The translations under genes and the position numbers were made by a program. A stretch of 64,000 nt of DNA, taken from an uncultured Draconibacterium sp. GTDB taxonomy: Bacteria; Bacteroidota; Bacteroidia; Bacteroidales; Prolixibacteraceae. The notes under the pieces were generated by a model. That model did no database searches. It was not told where the DNA came from and saw nothing but the letters and a program-made list of their open reading frames with translations. Position 1 is the stretch's first letter, and each line of letters begins with the position of its first letter. The stretch covers positions 3,699,001 to 3,763,000 of the forward strand of contig NZ_OY776414.1 of the NCBI RefSeq assembly GCF_963675585.1, read 5' to 3'. Of the stretch, positions 17,266-26,809 are shown one piece after another.

Positions 17266-19518
17266 TTAGGAACATTCCAGCTTCAGACATTTGTTAATTT
17301 TATCGCAAAACGCATCAACAGTGATGGGTTTTGAAATGTAATCGTCGCAACCGGCATCGTAAGCTTTTTCCATATCGCCGGCCATAACAAATGCAGTTTG
17401 AATAATAATTGGAATTTCGGGAAATTCGGCTTTAATTATCTGCGTAACCTCGTAACCACTCATTTCGGGCAATTGCACATCCATCAGAATTAGATCGACA
17501 TGATTGCTGCGCAAGTACTTCAATCCTTCATTCGGATAAACAAAATTGACATGTTTATACCCTAAAATACCGGCAACATTTGAAATAAATTCAGCACTAA
17601 AATTATCATCTTCAAATGAAAGAATTGTTTTTGACAAATCCGGTGCACTCGATTCAGACAAGTCCGGAGTGATCATTTGAAAGGTATATTTCCTCAGATT
17701 TTGTTCATTTCGGGGCAAAATTACCGTAAACTCTGTACCGCGGCCAACATCAGAACTAACGGCTATCGATCCATCCAGTTTGTCAACAATTCCGGATACA
17801 ATTGCCAACCCAAGTCCGGAGCCTCCGTATTTTCTGTTTTGCCCTTCTTCCGCCTGCCTGAACGAATCGAAAATCACATTTTGTTTATCCTTGTGTATTC
17901 CAATTCCCGAATCTTTTACAAATAGTTCAATGTTCGAATCGGTTACATTTTTTAAGCCAAATTCGATTGCTCCTTCCGACGTAAACTTAAAAGCATTGTC
18001 CAACAGGTTTTTTACAATCTGAAAAACACGATCTTTATCGGAATACACCGCCAACATTCCTTTAATGCCGGACAATTCAAGTTTAAATTCAAGCTCATTT
18101 AACTTTTCCTGATACTGCTTTTGATACACATGATAAATTTCCTCCAATAAATCAACCAGATCAAATTCCGTATTATCGATGTTGAGCTGGTTCGACTGGA
18201 TCATCGATATATTCACAATGTCATCAATAACTGTCATCAAGCGATGTCCCGAATTTTCGATTATTTTCCCATAGTATTCCCGCTGACCATCTTCAACATC
18301 GTTGTTCGCCAACAAATTCGAAAAACCTAAAATACCATTTAAAGGCGTTCTTATTTCGTGGCTCATATTTGCCAGGAATAAGGTTTTTAACTGGTCGCTT
18401 TCAACCGCCTTTTCCTTGGCAGCAAGCAATTCCATCTCGGCTCTTTTTCTATTGGTAACATCGGTAAAACTTACCGCAAAAAAATTCTTCCAGGGCGAAA
18501 AAGCAGCTACTTCAAAGTACTTCCCAATCTCCTGCGAGAAATCGGTAAACACAATAGGTTCGCCAGTAAGTGCCACCTTCCCGTAGCGTTTGATCCACAA
18601 TTCTTCAATAGTGGGAATAACTTCCCTTACTGTTTTGTTGAGAATATCTTCCTTCTTTAAACCTGTTAACTCTTCAAATTTCTGATTCACATCTAAAAAT
18701 ACATAATCCACAGGTTCGCCTAAATCGTTGGTTACTATTTTGTGCTGCGCAAATGCGCTGTTCATATTTTTAAATAGTAATTTCAGATATTCCTTATTTT
18801 CCACAAGTGCATTTTTCGCTTCAGAAGCTTCAGTTATATCTACAATAATTCCGTAACCAATATTCTTATCTTTCCTAAATTCCGCGATGGCATGAATGTG
18901 CCTGACCTGGCTATCTGAAGGTCGTTTGATTTTATATTCAATATCAAATGAAAATCCTTTTCGAATTAAATCGTTTGTTTTCTTGTCGAATAATTTGCGG
19001 TATTGGGGCAAGGTAAATTCTCTGATTTCAGAGAGTGTAGTTCGTTTGTTTTTAATGCCGTATATTATTCTGCTCCCCAACGATGGCGTAATTACACTGG
19101 TATTCAAATCCATTTCCCAGTAACCGAAGTTTGCCAGTTTTTCAACCTCTTCCAGTCGTTTGGCACTGTTTTCAATTTCATTTTGCTGTTCAAAATCTTT
19201 TGTAATGTTGTTACAGCTTAATAGGCCCACATCCTTCTTTATCAGTTTACCAACAGCTTTGTAGCGAATAGTTTTTCCAGCCTTATCAATCGTGTGAACA
19301 AAATTATAGCTACGATTTTTTGAAGAAAGTTGCTGGCACAAACATTTACCATCCTTTAGTCCGCAAGGTGTATCGTTATTAAAAATTGCTTTAAAACAAC
19401 TGCTCCCCTTCTCAATTCCGGGGCTATTGGTTTGAATAATTTTTTTTGATTTTAAATCGACAACGAAATATTCTGTTTGCAAAGCATCTAATATCTCTTG
19501 AGGTTTTAAGTTATCCAT
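17266..19518 (-). CDS. Hybrid sensor histidine kinase with PAS domains and receiver
   Basis: 750 residues, soluble. The N-terminal PAS-like domain has four close cysteines (Cys41, Cys52, Cys59, Cys61; CGLKDGKCLCQQ). Two more PAS regions follow (about 120-235 and 240-360). The HisKA box is FLANMSHEIRTPLNGILGF with His387, the N box is IVKNLLDNAFKFT, and G boxes DSGIGI and GGSGLGLAI are intact. A C-terminal receiver (about 630-750) has the phosphoacceptor Asp in LILMDVQLPEMSGYE. It probably acts in a phosphorelay with unlinked partners. The cysteine cluster could bind a metal, heme or Fe-S centre (inference). Confidence 0.9.
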   Translation of the reverse strand: MDNLKPQEILDALQTEYFVVDLKSKKIIQTNSPGIEKGSSCFKAIFNNDTPCGLKDGKCLCQQLSSKNRSYNFVHTIDKAGKTIRYKAVGKLIKKDVGLLSCNNITKDFEQQNEIENSAKRLEEVEKLANFGYWEMDLNTSVITPSLGSRIIYGIKNKRTTLSEIREFTLPQYRKLFDKKTNDLIRKGFSFDIEYKIKRPSDSQVRHIHAIAEFRKDKNIGYGIIVDITEASEAKNALVENKEYLKLLFKNMNSAFAQHKIVTNDLGEPVDYVFLDVNQKFEELTGLKKEDILNKTVREVIPTIEELWIKRYGKVALTGEPIVFTDFSQEIGKYFEVAAFSPWKNFFAVSFTDVTNRKRAEMELLAAKEKAVESDQLKTLFLANMSHEIRTPLNGILGFSNLLANNDVEDGQREYYGKIIENSGHRLMTVIDDIVNISMIQSNQLNIDNTEFDLVDLLEEIYHVYQKQYQEKLNELEFKLELSGIKGMLAVYSDKDRVFQIVKNLLDNAFKFTSEGAIEFGLKNVTDSNIELFVKDSGIGIHKDKQNVIFDSFRQAEEGQNRKYGGSGLGLAIVSGIVDKLDGSIAVSSDVGRGTEFTVILPRNEQNLRKYTFQMITPDLSESSAPDLSKTILSFEDDNFSAEFISNVAGILGYKHVNFVYPNEGLKYLRSNHVDLILMDVQLPEMSGYEVTQIIKAEFPEIPIIIQTAFVMAGDMEKAYDAGCDDYISKPITVDAFCDKINKCLKLECS

Positions 19519-19689
19519 GGGTTAAACTTCATATGGGTTTGGTTACCGAACATCGACTATCCAACTGATAATCAATCAATATTCAACCCTTGAAGTTATA
19601 ACTTCTTCATCAGTTTAACAAATTTATTTATAAGATTAGTTTGAAAGATTTTCGGAAAATCCTGATTTAGATTAACATAAGATATTTGT

Positions 19690-20328
19690 TTATTTTACCC
19701 GTATCACCGTCATTCCGTCCCGAAGTGGTAAAATCACCTTTTCAACCCGCTTATCATTTTTTACCAGTGCATTAAATTCGAGGATTCCTTTTGTCTGATA
19801 ATCGTCGTTTTTGGGAGTATCTAAAACCTTTCCATTCCACAATGTATTGTCGGCAATTATGTATGCTCCGCTTTCAAGTTTATCAATCAGCAAATTGTAA
19901 TAATTTACATATTCGCGTTTGTCGGCGTCCATAAATACCAAATCAAATTTAGTGTTCAACTGCGGAATAATATCAAGTGCCGAACCGATTCGCTGCTCTA
20001 TTTTATCTTGTAGTCCTGCTTTCTTAAAATAGTTTTGAGCCAACAATTCCAGCTCGTCGTCGATTTCGATGGTAATGAGTTTGCCACCTTTTTGCAATCC
20101 TTTGGCCAGGCATATGGCAGAGTATCCGGTAAATGTACCCAACTCGAGAATAGAAACAGGCCCGATCATTTTCGACAGCATGGTTAAAACCTGTCCCTGC
20201 AAATGCCCCGAAATCATTCGTGCACCCAACACTTTTAGGTTGGTTTCACGATCGAGTTCAGTTAAGATCTCATCTTCATCATCAATGTGATCTAAAATAT
20301 AGTTGTCTAAGTCTTTTAAACGATTCAT
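19690..20328 (-). CDS. SAM-dependent O-methyltransferase
   Basis: 212 residues, the usual size of the class I O-methyltransferase_3 family (catechol/caffeoyl-CoA type). The SAM-binding loop is SILELGTFTGYSAICLAKGL; the metal-binding Asp lies in FDLVFMDADKREYVNYY, and ADNTLWNGKVLD supplies the second metal/substrate motif. The substrate is unknown. It precedes the M16 peptidase gene on the opposite side of a 31-base gap on the same strand, so the two probably form an operon with the peptidase first. Confidence 0.9.
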   Translation of the reverse strand: MNRLKDLDNYILDHIDDEDEILTELDRETNLKVLGARMISGHLQGQVLTMLSKMIGPVSILELGTFTGYSAICLAKGLQKGGKLITIEIDDELELLAQNYFKKAGLQDKIEQRIGSALDIIPQLNTKFDLVFMDADKREYVNYYNLLIDKLESGAYIIADNTLWNGKVLDTPKNDDYQTKGILEFNALVKNDKRVEKVILPLRDGMTVIRVK

Positions 20329-20359
20329 TCTTTTTCCGAAAATGCAAATGCATCCATTA

Positions 20360-21589
20360 CTATTGATAGATTAACTTGCTCATTTGATTTTTGTCCAGCA
20401 CAAAATTAGCTACTTCCTGAATTTCTTCGGCAGTAAGCGCTTCTATTTTTTTGAAAATCACCCTGAGCGGATCAACCTTATCGAATATCAAAAGACTTTT
20501 CCCGTTAGCAAGCATCAAGTCTTCGTGACTTTCGGTTGAAATAGCAATTTGTCCTATCAATTGTTTTTTTGCACGGCTCAACTGAACACCGCCCAACTTT
20601 TTATTTCGAAGTAAATCAAATTCTTTTTGCACCAGAGCTTGTGCCTTGTCCAGATTTTCCCTGTCGGTTCCAAAATACACACTAAACAAACCGGTGTCGG
20701 AATACGCGGTATAACTCGACTCCACATTGTAGGCCATTCCGCGTCTTTCACGTAAAGCCAGGTTTAAGCGCGAATTGAGAGCCTGCCCACCCAAAATATT
20801 ATTCAGAAATACCATCGGAATTCGTTTGGGATCGGCGATATTATACGCTGTATTACCAATTAAACAGTGCGACTGAAATGTGTCTTTTTTAACTGTTTTC
20901 TGTTTTGGTATATAATTGTCGAATTTTTCTCTTGAATATTCACGAACCTTCGATTCAACATGGCCAAAATGAGTTTCCAGCATTTTTACCAGCACGCTGA
21001 AATTAATGTTACCCACCGAACTAATCACCATATGATCGGTGTGGTAGTTGTTTTCGATAAACCGAAGAATAATGTCGCGATTAAACTTGCGAAGGTTCTT
21101 TTTTGTACCTAAAATATTACGCGCAATGGGATGCCCATCAAACACCAACTCTTCAAATTCGTCAAAAATCAGCTCAGAAGGAGAATCTTTATACGAGTTA
21201 ATCTCTTCCACAACCACTTCTTTTTCGCGATTTAGCTCTTTCTCAGGATATACGCTGTTAAAAAGTATGTCACTAATTAATTCGGCAGTTCGGTCGTAAT
21301 ATTCCGATAAAAAAGTGGAATACAATACCGTTTCTTCTTTGGTTGTATAGGCATTTAATTCGCCTCCAACCCCTTCAATTCGGCTAAGCACATGAAACGC
21401 TTTTCGCTTTTTTGTTCCTTTAAAAACCGAGTGTTCGATAAAATGGGCAAGACCATGCTCTTCCTCCTCTTCATCGCGTGAGCCGGCATTTATTAAAATT
21501 CCTAAATGCGCTACCGGCGAATCGGTGTACTGGTGTATCACCCGGATGCCATTTTTAAATGTATGTGTCAGAAAATCAGTATCAACCAT
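20360..21589 (-). CDS. M16 family zinc peptidase
   Basis: About 409 residues from MVDTDFLTHTF; an upstream in-frame ATG at 21652 would add 21 residues of unlikely sequence. The inverted zinc motif HFIEH is at residues 49-53 and the downstream Glu ligand lies in EKEVVVEEINSYKDSP. The length fits a single-subunit M16 protein with two homologous domains, like YmxG/PqqL-type processing peptidases. Bacterial members degrade small peptides or process signal peptides; the target here is unknown. It is transcribed with the O-methyltransferase. Confidence 0.9.
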   Translation of the reverse strand: MVDTDFLTHTFKNGIRVIHQYTDSPVAHLGILINAGSRDEEEEEHGLAHFIEHSVFKGTKKRKAFHVLSRIEGVGGELNAYTTKEETVLYSTFLSEYYDRTAELISDILFNSVYPEKELNREKEVVVEEINSYKDSPSELIFDEFEELVFDGHPIARNILGTKKNLRKFNRDIILRFIENNYHTDHMVISSVGNINFSVLVKMLETHFGHVESKVREYSREKFDNYIPKQKTVKKDTFQSHCLIGNTAYNIADPKRIPMVFLNNILGGQALNSRLNLALRERRGMAYNVESSYTAYSDTGLFSVYFGTDRENLDKAQALVQKEFDLLRNKKLGGVQLSRAKKQLIGQIAISTESHEDLMLANGKSLLIFDKVDPLRVIFKKIEALTAEEIQEVANFVLDKNQMSKLIYQ

Positions 21590-21766
21590 TACTTCGTAAA
21601 TAGGCGTGCAAAAGTAAAAAAAGAAATTGATTATCAATCGTTTTCGCTTCAAATCAAAACTTCGGTAAATGTTTGTTTATTCCGTTCTCTTTAAACCTGA
21701 TTTTTTAATCGGTGTTCATTGGGAAAAACAAAAATTGATTTTTTTTTGATTTTTTTTATCCGAGTC

Positions 21767-21796
21767 TTTGTGATTTTAAAAAAATGTATACTTTTG
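21767..21796 (+). promoter_or_regulatory. Bacteroidota-type promoter of tRNA-Phe
   Basis: A -33 TTTG (21767-21770) and -7 TACTTTTG (21789-21796), matching TAnnTTTG, separated by 18 bases, about 46 bases upstream of tRNA-Phe. This is the consensus of the primary sigma factor in Bacteroidota. Confidence 0.7.
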
Positions 21797-21842
21797 CAAC
21801 ACCAAAATAAAGAGGGTGCTTCTGAAAGCCCAACTTTAGAAA

Positions 21843-21915
<73 letters not shown>

Positions 21916-21921
21916 CTTGGT

Positions 21922-21958
21922 AAAAAAGCGCTAGAATCTACGGTTCAGGCGCTTTTTT
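21922..21958 (+). terminator. Terminator after tRNA-Phe
   Basis: Arms AAAAAAGCGC (21922-21931) and GCGCTTTTTT (21949-21958), ending in a T run. It starts 7 bases after the tRNA. Confidence 0.8.
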
Positions 21959-22036
21959 CTTTTACAGTTGTTTCTTCTCTTACATTCAAAACTCCTGCAA
22001 AATATTTAAACCATAAATTTTATACCCACCAAAAAT

Positions 22037-22435
22037 CTACAGTTTACGCTCTTCGATAATATTACCCAAATCTGAAAAAACAATCAGGTTTCGCTTAAAT
22101 TCCTTATCCTTTACAATTAGTTCGTACTCCAGCATATTGCCCTTGTTTCGTAATACAGTGTTCATTATTTCACCTTTTTGTAAGGCCATGTTTTTAATTG
22201 GCTCGGGCAGATACTCCGTGGGTAAATTAAATCGATATTCAGACAAAGTACCTGTTAAACTAAATACTGCGATGTGCTCAAGACTGTTTTTATAAAAAAT
22301 AGCTTCGTAATAATCTGTTTTATTGTACCATTCAATGTTTACAGCATCTTCAAAATTCTCTTTAAAAGACCGGCTACAGATCTCTGATGGAGAAATACCG
22401 CTCCCTTCTACCACTTTCCTTAAAAAACTTTTCAT
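22037..22435 (-). CDS. Hypothetical protein, possibly PepSY-like fold
   Basis: 132 residues, no signal peptide, not confidently recognised. The pattern FEDAVNIEWYNKTDYYEAIFYKN followed by FSLTGTLSEYRFNLP resembles the repeating strand pattern of PepSY-like (beta-lactamase-inhibitor-like) small proteins of Bacteroidota, in which a first residue group senses and a second predicts. It lies 48 bases downstream of the ECF sigma gene on the same strand, so it is likely cotranscribed. It lacks a membrane segment and so is not a classical anti-sigma factor. Confidence 0.55.
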   Translation of the reverse strand: MKSFLRKVVEGSGISPSEICSRSFKENFEDAVNIEWYNKTDYYEAIFYKNSLEHIAVFSLTGTLSEYRFNLPTEYLPEPIKNMALQKGEIMNTVLRNKGNMLEYELIVKDKEFKRNLIVFSDLGNIIEERKL

Positions 22436-22483
22436 GTAATTTTGTTTTCTGTTATGACGCCAATAGTTTATGAAGTAACATTT

Positions 22484-23050
22484 TTAACCGCGAATATATT
22501 TTTGGGTGTACAAATACAATACCCTGGCTCTGGCTCTTTTTAACCGCATTTTCGCTGCATCTTCGCTAATTCTTAATGCAACTCCTATTTCCTTCATTGA
22601 TAAATCGTCCTGGTATTTCATTAAAAGCAAAGCCTTTTCTTCCGGGTGTATAAGTTCAAGAATCACGAGCAGATTGTCGTAGTTTATTTCTTCAACAATT
22701 TCATCAGTATCATCAATTATATCGGGCAACTCATTTTCCTTGTTCCAATCCGGATAATGTAATTTTTTCTTTTCCCGCATGTAATCGATACAATGATTGT
22801 AGGTAACCGAATACAACCACGAGGAAAAAGAAGACAGTTGTTTGTAAGTGAGTAATTTTTCAAAAACCTTTGAAAATACATCCTCGGCGAGCTCTTCAGC
22901 TATTTTTCTGCTTTTAACAAACGAGTAACATTTATCCAATACTTTGGAATAATACCGATTATAAAGTACTTCAAAATATTTTGAAGAATGCTCATTCCTT
23001 ATTTTAGAGATGATTTCATCATCCTTTAAGTTCAATAAGTCGTTATTCAT
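22484..23050 (-). CDS. ECF-type RNA polymerase sigma factor
   Basis: 188 residues with region 2 (ELAEDVFSKVFEKLLTY and SSWLYSVTYNHCIDYMREKK) and region 4 (EEKALLLMKYQDDLSMKEIGVALRISEDAAKMRLKRAR). It would direct transcription of a small regulon. No membrane anti-sigma gene is adjacent; the only companion is the 132-residue protein downstream. Start ATG with 238 bases of gene-free DNA before the divergent lipoprotein gene. Confidence 0.92.
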   Translation of the reverse strand: MNNDLLNLKDDEIISKIRNEHSSKYFEVLYNRYYSKVLDKCYSFVKSRKIAEELAEDVFSKVFEKLLTYKQLSSFSSWLYSVTYNHCIDYMREKKKLHYPDWNKENELPDIIDDTDEIVEEINYDNLLVILELIHPEEKALLLMKYQDDLSMKEIGVALRISEDAAKMRLKRARARVLYLYTQKYIRG

Positions 23051-23288
23051 TTAAATACTTTATTATTTGCCATGCTATTTTAACAAAACACGTATTAAAA
23101 ACGCAACTCCTGCACGCCTCCAATACACTAACATTGAGAACATTAAAATTTATTTCACTTTTTCGTGTTACCTAATTCAATAAGTCCGTCATAATTGCGA
23201 AATAAGAAATAATCCATGCATTGGAACTCTTCACCAGAAGAGACCTTGATAAGATTAAAGAAAAGAAAAAGAATTAATATTAAAAAAA

Positions 23289-23903
23289 ATGAAAAAAAGA
23301 TTTTTTGCACCTATTGCACTATTAGGATTGGCAGCCCTACTTACAACAAGCTGCTCAAAAGTACCTCAGGCTGAAATAGATGCTGCCAACGCAGCTATTG
23401 AACAAGCCAAGTCGGCTGGCGCTGACATCTATGTTCATGAAGATTTTGTAGCACTACAAGATTCGCTGAATAGTGTTATGGTAAATGTAGAATCACAAAA
23501 ATCGAAATTTATCAAAAACTACTCAACCGCCAAAGAAAGTCTAGTTGGCGTTACTCAATATGCCGCTGAAGTTAATCAACTGGCAGAAGTACGTAAAGAA
23601 GAGTTGAGAGTTAAAGTTCAGACTACAATTGCCGAGGTAAAAGCGTTGATTGAATCGAACAGACAGTTAATTCTGGAAGCTCCAAAAGGAAAAGAAGGAA
23701 CTTCGGCACTGTTGGCAATCAAAGGAGAAGTTGATGCTATTGAAACATCAATTGTTGAAACCAGCACTTTATTTGAAGCCGGCGACTACCTTGCAACTCT
23801 TGACAAAGCCAATGCTGCAAAAGAAAAAGCGATGTCGATTAATACTGAACTTACAACTGTAATTGAGAAGTATAAAAGCAACGTAAAAGCGAGAAAATCA
23901 TAG
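23289..23903 (+). CDS. Lipoprotein with helical DUF4398-like domain
   Basis: 204 residues. The signal peptide ends in a lipobox (LLTTSC, Cys22). The mature part is almost wholly helical and Ala/Glu/Lys-rich (AEIDAANAAIEQAKSAGAD, then long coiled-coil stretches), like the DUF4398 helical module. It is the first gene of a cluster with two L,D-transpeptidases; the second gene opens with a similar helical region. It probably supports cell-envelope cross-linking or links peptidoglycan to the membrane (inference). Confidence 0.75.
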   Translation: MKKRFFAPIALLGLAALLTTSCSKVPQAEIDAANAAIEQAKSAGADIYVHEDFVALQDSLNSVMVNVESQKSKFIKNYSTAKESLVGVTQYAAEVNQLAEVRKEELRVKVQTTIAEVKALIESNRQLILEAPKGKEGTSALLAIKGEVDAIETSIVETSTLFEAGDYLATLDKANAAKEKAMSINTELTTVIEKYKSNVKARKS

Positions 23904-23928
23904 TTCGTAGAATGTAGCCATAATTATG

Positions 23929-23960
23929 CCCGGTTCCGACTTTACGGAATCGGGTTTTTT
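23929..23960 (+). terminator. Terminator between lipoprotein and transpeptidase genes
   Basis: Arms CCCGGTTCCG (23929-23938) and CGGAATCGGG (23945-23954) followed by TTTTTT. It should make the lipoprotein mRNA more abundant than the downstream transpeptidase mRNA. Confidence 0.75.
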
Positions 23961-23978
23961 ATATAAAGACATGTTTTT

Positions 23979-25088
23979 ATGAAAATAAAGCTATTGCTTT
24001 TCACCTTTTTTATCGTTGTAGTTTTGGCAGGAGTCTCCGTGTTTTGGATTAAAAACAATGAGCCACCGATGGATGAAGTAACAAAAGCCGGAAAGATGTT
24101 AGCCGAAGCACAACTGGAAAAATCGCCAAAATTTGCCAAAGTAGCATTCCGGGAAGCAGAACTAAATTACGACTCTGCCAGGATTGAGTGGGCAAAACAA
24201 AATGAGCGTTTTATTCTTTTAAGAAATTACACGAAAGTTTCGGAGTTTGCTAAAAAATCAATTGAAAGTAGTGAAAGAGCAATTGGACAATCGCAGAAAG
24301 AGATAAGCAACACAGAAGACCAGCTTGCTGCCAGAATAAAAAGAATAGGAGAAAAACTAAAAAAATTTGAAACAGACTTTGGAAAATTTCCACTGGACAA
24401 AAAACACCGCGATGAATTTTCGAAGAGCAAATTGCTTTTCGCCGAAAGCCTGCAAACCTATCGGAATAAGAATTATTCCATTTGTAAATCGCAGCTCGAT
24501 TCGGTTGAATTAGTTGTTAATGCAGCTTATAAACATTACCTGCAGCAGCTGGAAAATTATTTTGAAGACTACCCGAGATGGAATGAAATGGTAAAACAAA
24601 CCATTAGTTCATCAAAGAAAAATCAAACGTACGCTGTGGTGGTTGATAAATTTAGCAGGGATATTTTTCTGTATAAAAACGGAACAATTTTTAAACAGTA
24701 TTCAATTGAATTAGGAGCTAACTGGATTGGCGACAAAATGCAGCAAGGCGATAAATCGACGCCTGAAGGCTTGTATAAAATTGTGGAAAAGAAACAAAAC
24801 GGACAAACGAAATACCACAAAGCATTCCTATTAAACTATCCGAACGAGGATGACCTAAAACGTTTTTCGCTCAATAAAAAAAACGGGAGTATTAAACAGA
24901 ATGCTAAAATTGGAAACCTGATAGAAATACATGGCAACGGCGGCAAAGGAATAGACTGGACCGACGGCTGCATTGCACTTACAGACAAAAACATGGATGA
25001 ACTTTACAAATTTTGTCCGACCGGAACGAAAATTACTATTGTGGGTTCGGTAAAAGCCTTAAATCAACTTTCTATTCGTTTAAAATGA
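23979..25088 (+). CDS. L,D-transpeptidase (YkuD) with N-terminal helical domain
   Basis: 369 residues. Residues 1-23 form an N-terminal membrane anchor; residues about 30-200 are helical and related in pattern to the preceding lipoprotein (KAGKMLAEAQLEKSPKFA); residues about 215-360 are a YkuD domain with catalytic signature EIHGNGGKGIDWTDGCIAL (His and nucleophile Cys). It would form 3-3 cross-links in peptidoglycan or attach proteins to it. The gene overlaps the next one by 4 bases (ATGA), so the two are translationally coupled. Confidence 0.88.
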   Translation: MKIKLLLFTFFIVVVLAGVSVFWIKNNEPPMDEVTKAGKMLAEAQLEKSPKFAKVAFREAELNYDSARIEWAKQNERFILLRNYTKVSEFAKKSIESSERAIGQSQKEISNTEDQLAARIKRIGEKLKKFETDFGKFPLDKKHRDEFSKSKLLFAESLQTYRNKNYSICKSQLDSVELVVNAAYKHYLQQLENYFEDYPRWNEMVKQTISSSKKNQTYAVVVDKFSRDIFLYKNGTIFKQYSIELGANWIGDKMQQGDKSTPEGLYKIVEKKQNGQTKYHKAFLLNYPNEDDLKRFSLNKKNGSIKQNAKIGNLIEIHGNGGKGIDWTDGCIALTDKNMDELYKFCPTGTKITIVGSVKALNQLSIRLK

Positions 25089-25837
25089 ATTTCAAATACT
25101 TTGAGCAGTTTGTTGCAAATCAAGCTGCACATTTCAAAATATCGATTATAAGGTTTGCAAAAACAATGAACCACCTGCCTGTAAAAAGTTTTGCTTTTTT
25201 AAAAAAGCATTATGTTTTACCTGCCGGTCTGGCACTGTTAATTAGTGTTCCGCTTATTATTCGTTCAGTTATTTGGTATTTACCAGTTTCAAATACAATT
25301 GTCGTGCAATCCGGCGACAGTGATCTGGTATTGGCGCAACAAAAAATTACGCGCGAGCTTTCTATTCTTGATAAAAAGTTAAATGCCAAAAAGCCGGCAT
25401 CGTTCTACCTGGTAATTAACAGCGCTTCAAACGAATTCGCGCTATACAAAGGAAATGAACTGATAAAAAAAGACAAATGCTCAACCGGCAGTTATAAATT
25501 GCTAAAAAACGGGGATGGCCAGCAATGGATGTTTAAAACGCCAAAAGGAGAATTCAGAATACGCGGGAAAGTTACTGCGCCGGTTTGGAAAAAACCCGAC
25601 TGGGCTTTTGTTGAAGAGGGCTTGCCAGTACCCTCATCAAATCATCATACACGTTTTGAATCGGGTGTTTTGGGTGATTACGCACTTAGTCTGGGCGATG
25701 GTTACCTGATCCACGGAACGCTTTACCAGCGATTTTTGGGTTTGCCGGTAACACACGGTTGCATCCGCTTAAACGACGAAAATCTGGAACTGGTTTACAA
25801 GTCGCTTCCTGTGGGTTCAAAAGTTTATATTTATTAA
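25085..25837 (+). CDS. L,D-transpeptidase (YkuD), second paralogue
   Basis: 250 residues from the ATG inside the ATGA overlap at 25085; an upstream in-frame ATG at 25013 would overlap the previous gene by 76 bases and is unlikely. A membrane anchor (VLPAGLALLISVPLIIRSVI, about residues 48-70) precedes a YkuD domain with HGTLYQRFLGLPVTHGCIRL, giving the catalytic His and Cys. Having two transpeptidases side by side with different N-termini suggests distinct substrates or locations. Confidence 0.88.
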   Translation: MNFKYFEQFVANQAAHFKISIIRFAKTMNHLPVKSFAFLKKHYVLPAGLALLISVPLIIRSVIWYLPVSNTIVVQSGDSDLVLAQQKITRELSILDKKLNAKKPASFYLVINSASNEFALYKGNELIKKDKCSTGSYKLLKNGDGQQWMFKTPKGEFRIRGKVTAPVWKKPDWAFVEEGLPVPSSNHHTRFESGVLGDYALSLGDGYLIHGTLYQRFLGLPVTHGCIRLNDENLELVYKSLPVGSKVYIY

Positions 25838-25848
25838 AAGTTGAAAAC

Positions 25849-26652
25849 ATGCAAAGTATTAAATCAGTTAAAAATTCATTTTACAAAGTTACCTGGAGGG
25901 GGATTCTATTCCTGCTTATTGGGCTGGTTTTGTTAGCCTGGCTTATAAGCATTGCCATTGCTCCTATCCATAAAACAAAAGAATTGCAAAACCTAGTTGC
26001 TTCCGATTCTGTTTTTATCGAACATTTCGACAAAAACGATTACCACCCGGAGCTTGTAAATCTGGTTAAGCAAAAAACATACAAAGAAGCGCTGCTGAAA
26101 CTTTCGGAGAATGATTCCATCCAGCTGGTACTAAACTTATCCGACAGTACAATTAATTTGAGCATAAAAGGCGTTACAATCCATCAAACAAAAATTGAAA
26201 AATTCAAAAAAGATAAATTTTTTAGCAAACTATCATTGCCACTGGAAATAAAACTATTGTCGCAACCCATTGGGATTCAATCGCAGTATGCAACTATTGT
26301 AAAGGAACCGATTGTGGTAAGCCACGCACCCAAAGATACGCTTGAAGCAGCTCTAAATTTAGCGCAACCCGATACCCTGATTCAAAACCCGGCCTTTGTT
26401 GTTTTTACACTTGAACACGACTTACAAATAATTCTGGAGCAGGATAAATGCCTCAACTCTTCTGACAAATGGGCAAAATTTGGTTTTTACAAACAGTTGT
26501 ATTTAAAAACAATAAGCACATCGGCAAAGAATTTTTTTAATTGGAAACCACAGGAATACATACCAACTATTACACTAAAGATTCCGGTTGATGATTTAAG
26601 GGCAATTTACCGCGCTTTGCCCAACAACACTTTTATAGTGCTGGCTTTATAA
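25849..26652 (+). CDS. Membrane-anchored protein of unknown function in transpeptidase cluster
   Basis: 267 residues from MQSIKSVKN at 25849, 11 bases after the previous stop; an in-frame start at 25759 would overlap the transpeptidase. One membrane span (about residues 16-38) is followed by a periplasmic domain with no motif I recognise. There is no catalytic Cys/His pair of the YkuD type, although the C-terminal phrase DDLRAIYRALPNNTFIVLAL resembles the end of YkuD domains (ELVYKSLPVGSKVYIY in the preceding gene). It may be a degenerate, non-catalytic YkuD relative acting as a partner (inference). Confidence 0.6.
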   Translation: MQSIKSVKNSFYKVTWRGILFLLIGLVLLAWLISIAIAPIHKTKELQNLVASDSVFIEHFDKNDYHPELVNLVKQKTYKEALLKLSENDSIQLVLNLSDSTINLSIKGVTIHQTKIEKFKKDKFFSKLSLPLEIKLLSQPIGIQSQYATIVKEPIVVSHAPKDTLEAALNLAQPDTLIQNPAFVVFTLEHDLQIILEQDKCLNSSDKWAKFGFYKQLYLKTISTSAKNFFNWKPQEYIPTITLKIPVDDLRAIYRALPNNTFIVLAL

Positions 26653-26809
26653 ATTGAAATGTATACACAGAGAAACTGAATATAAAACCTGAAGCATGCC
26701 ACTAAAAAGCAGGCTGGCGACTTAAGACTTCTACTCCACAGACTTTTTAAAACTGTCAATCCTTAAAAACTGCTCCGGTCAGAAAGACCCGCATTAACAA
26801 TTACATTTT

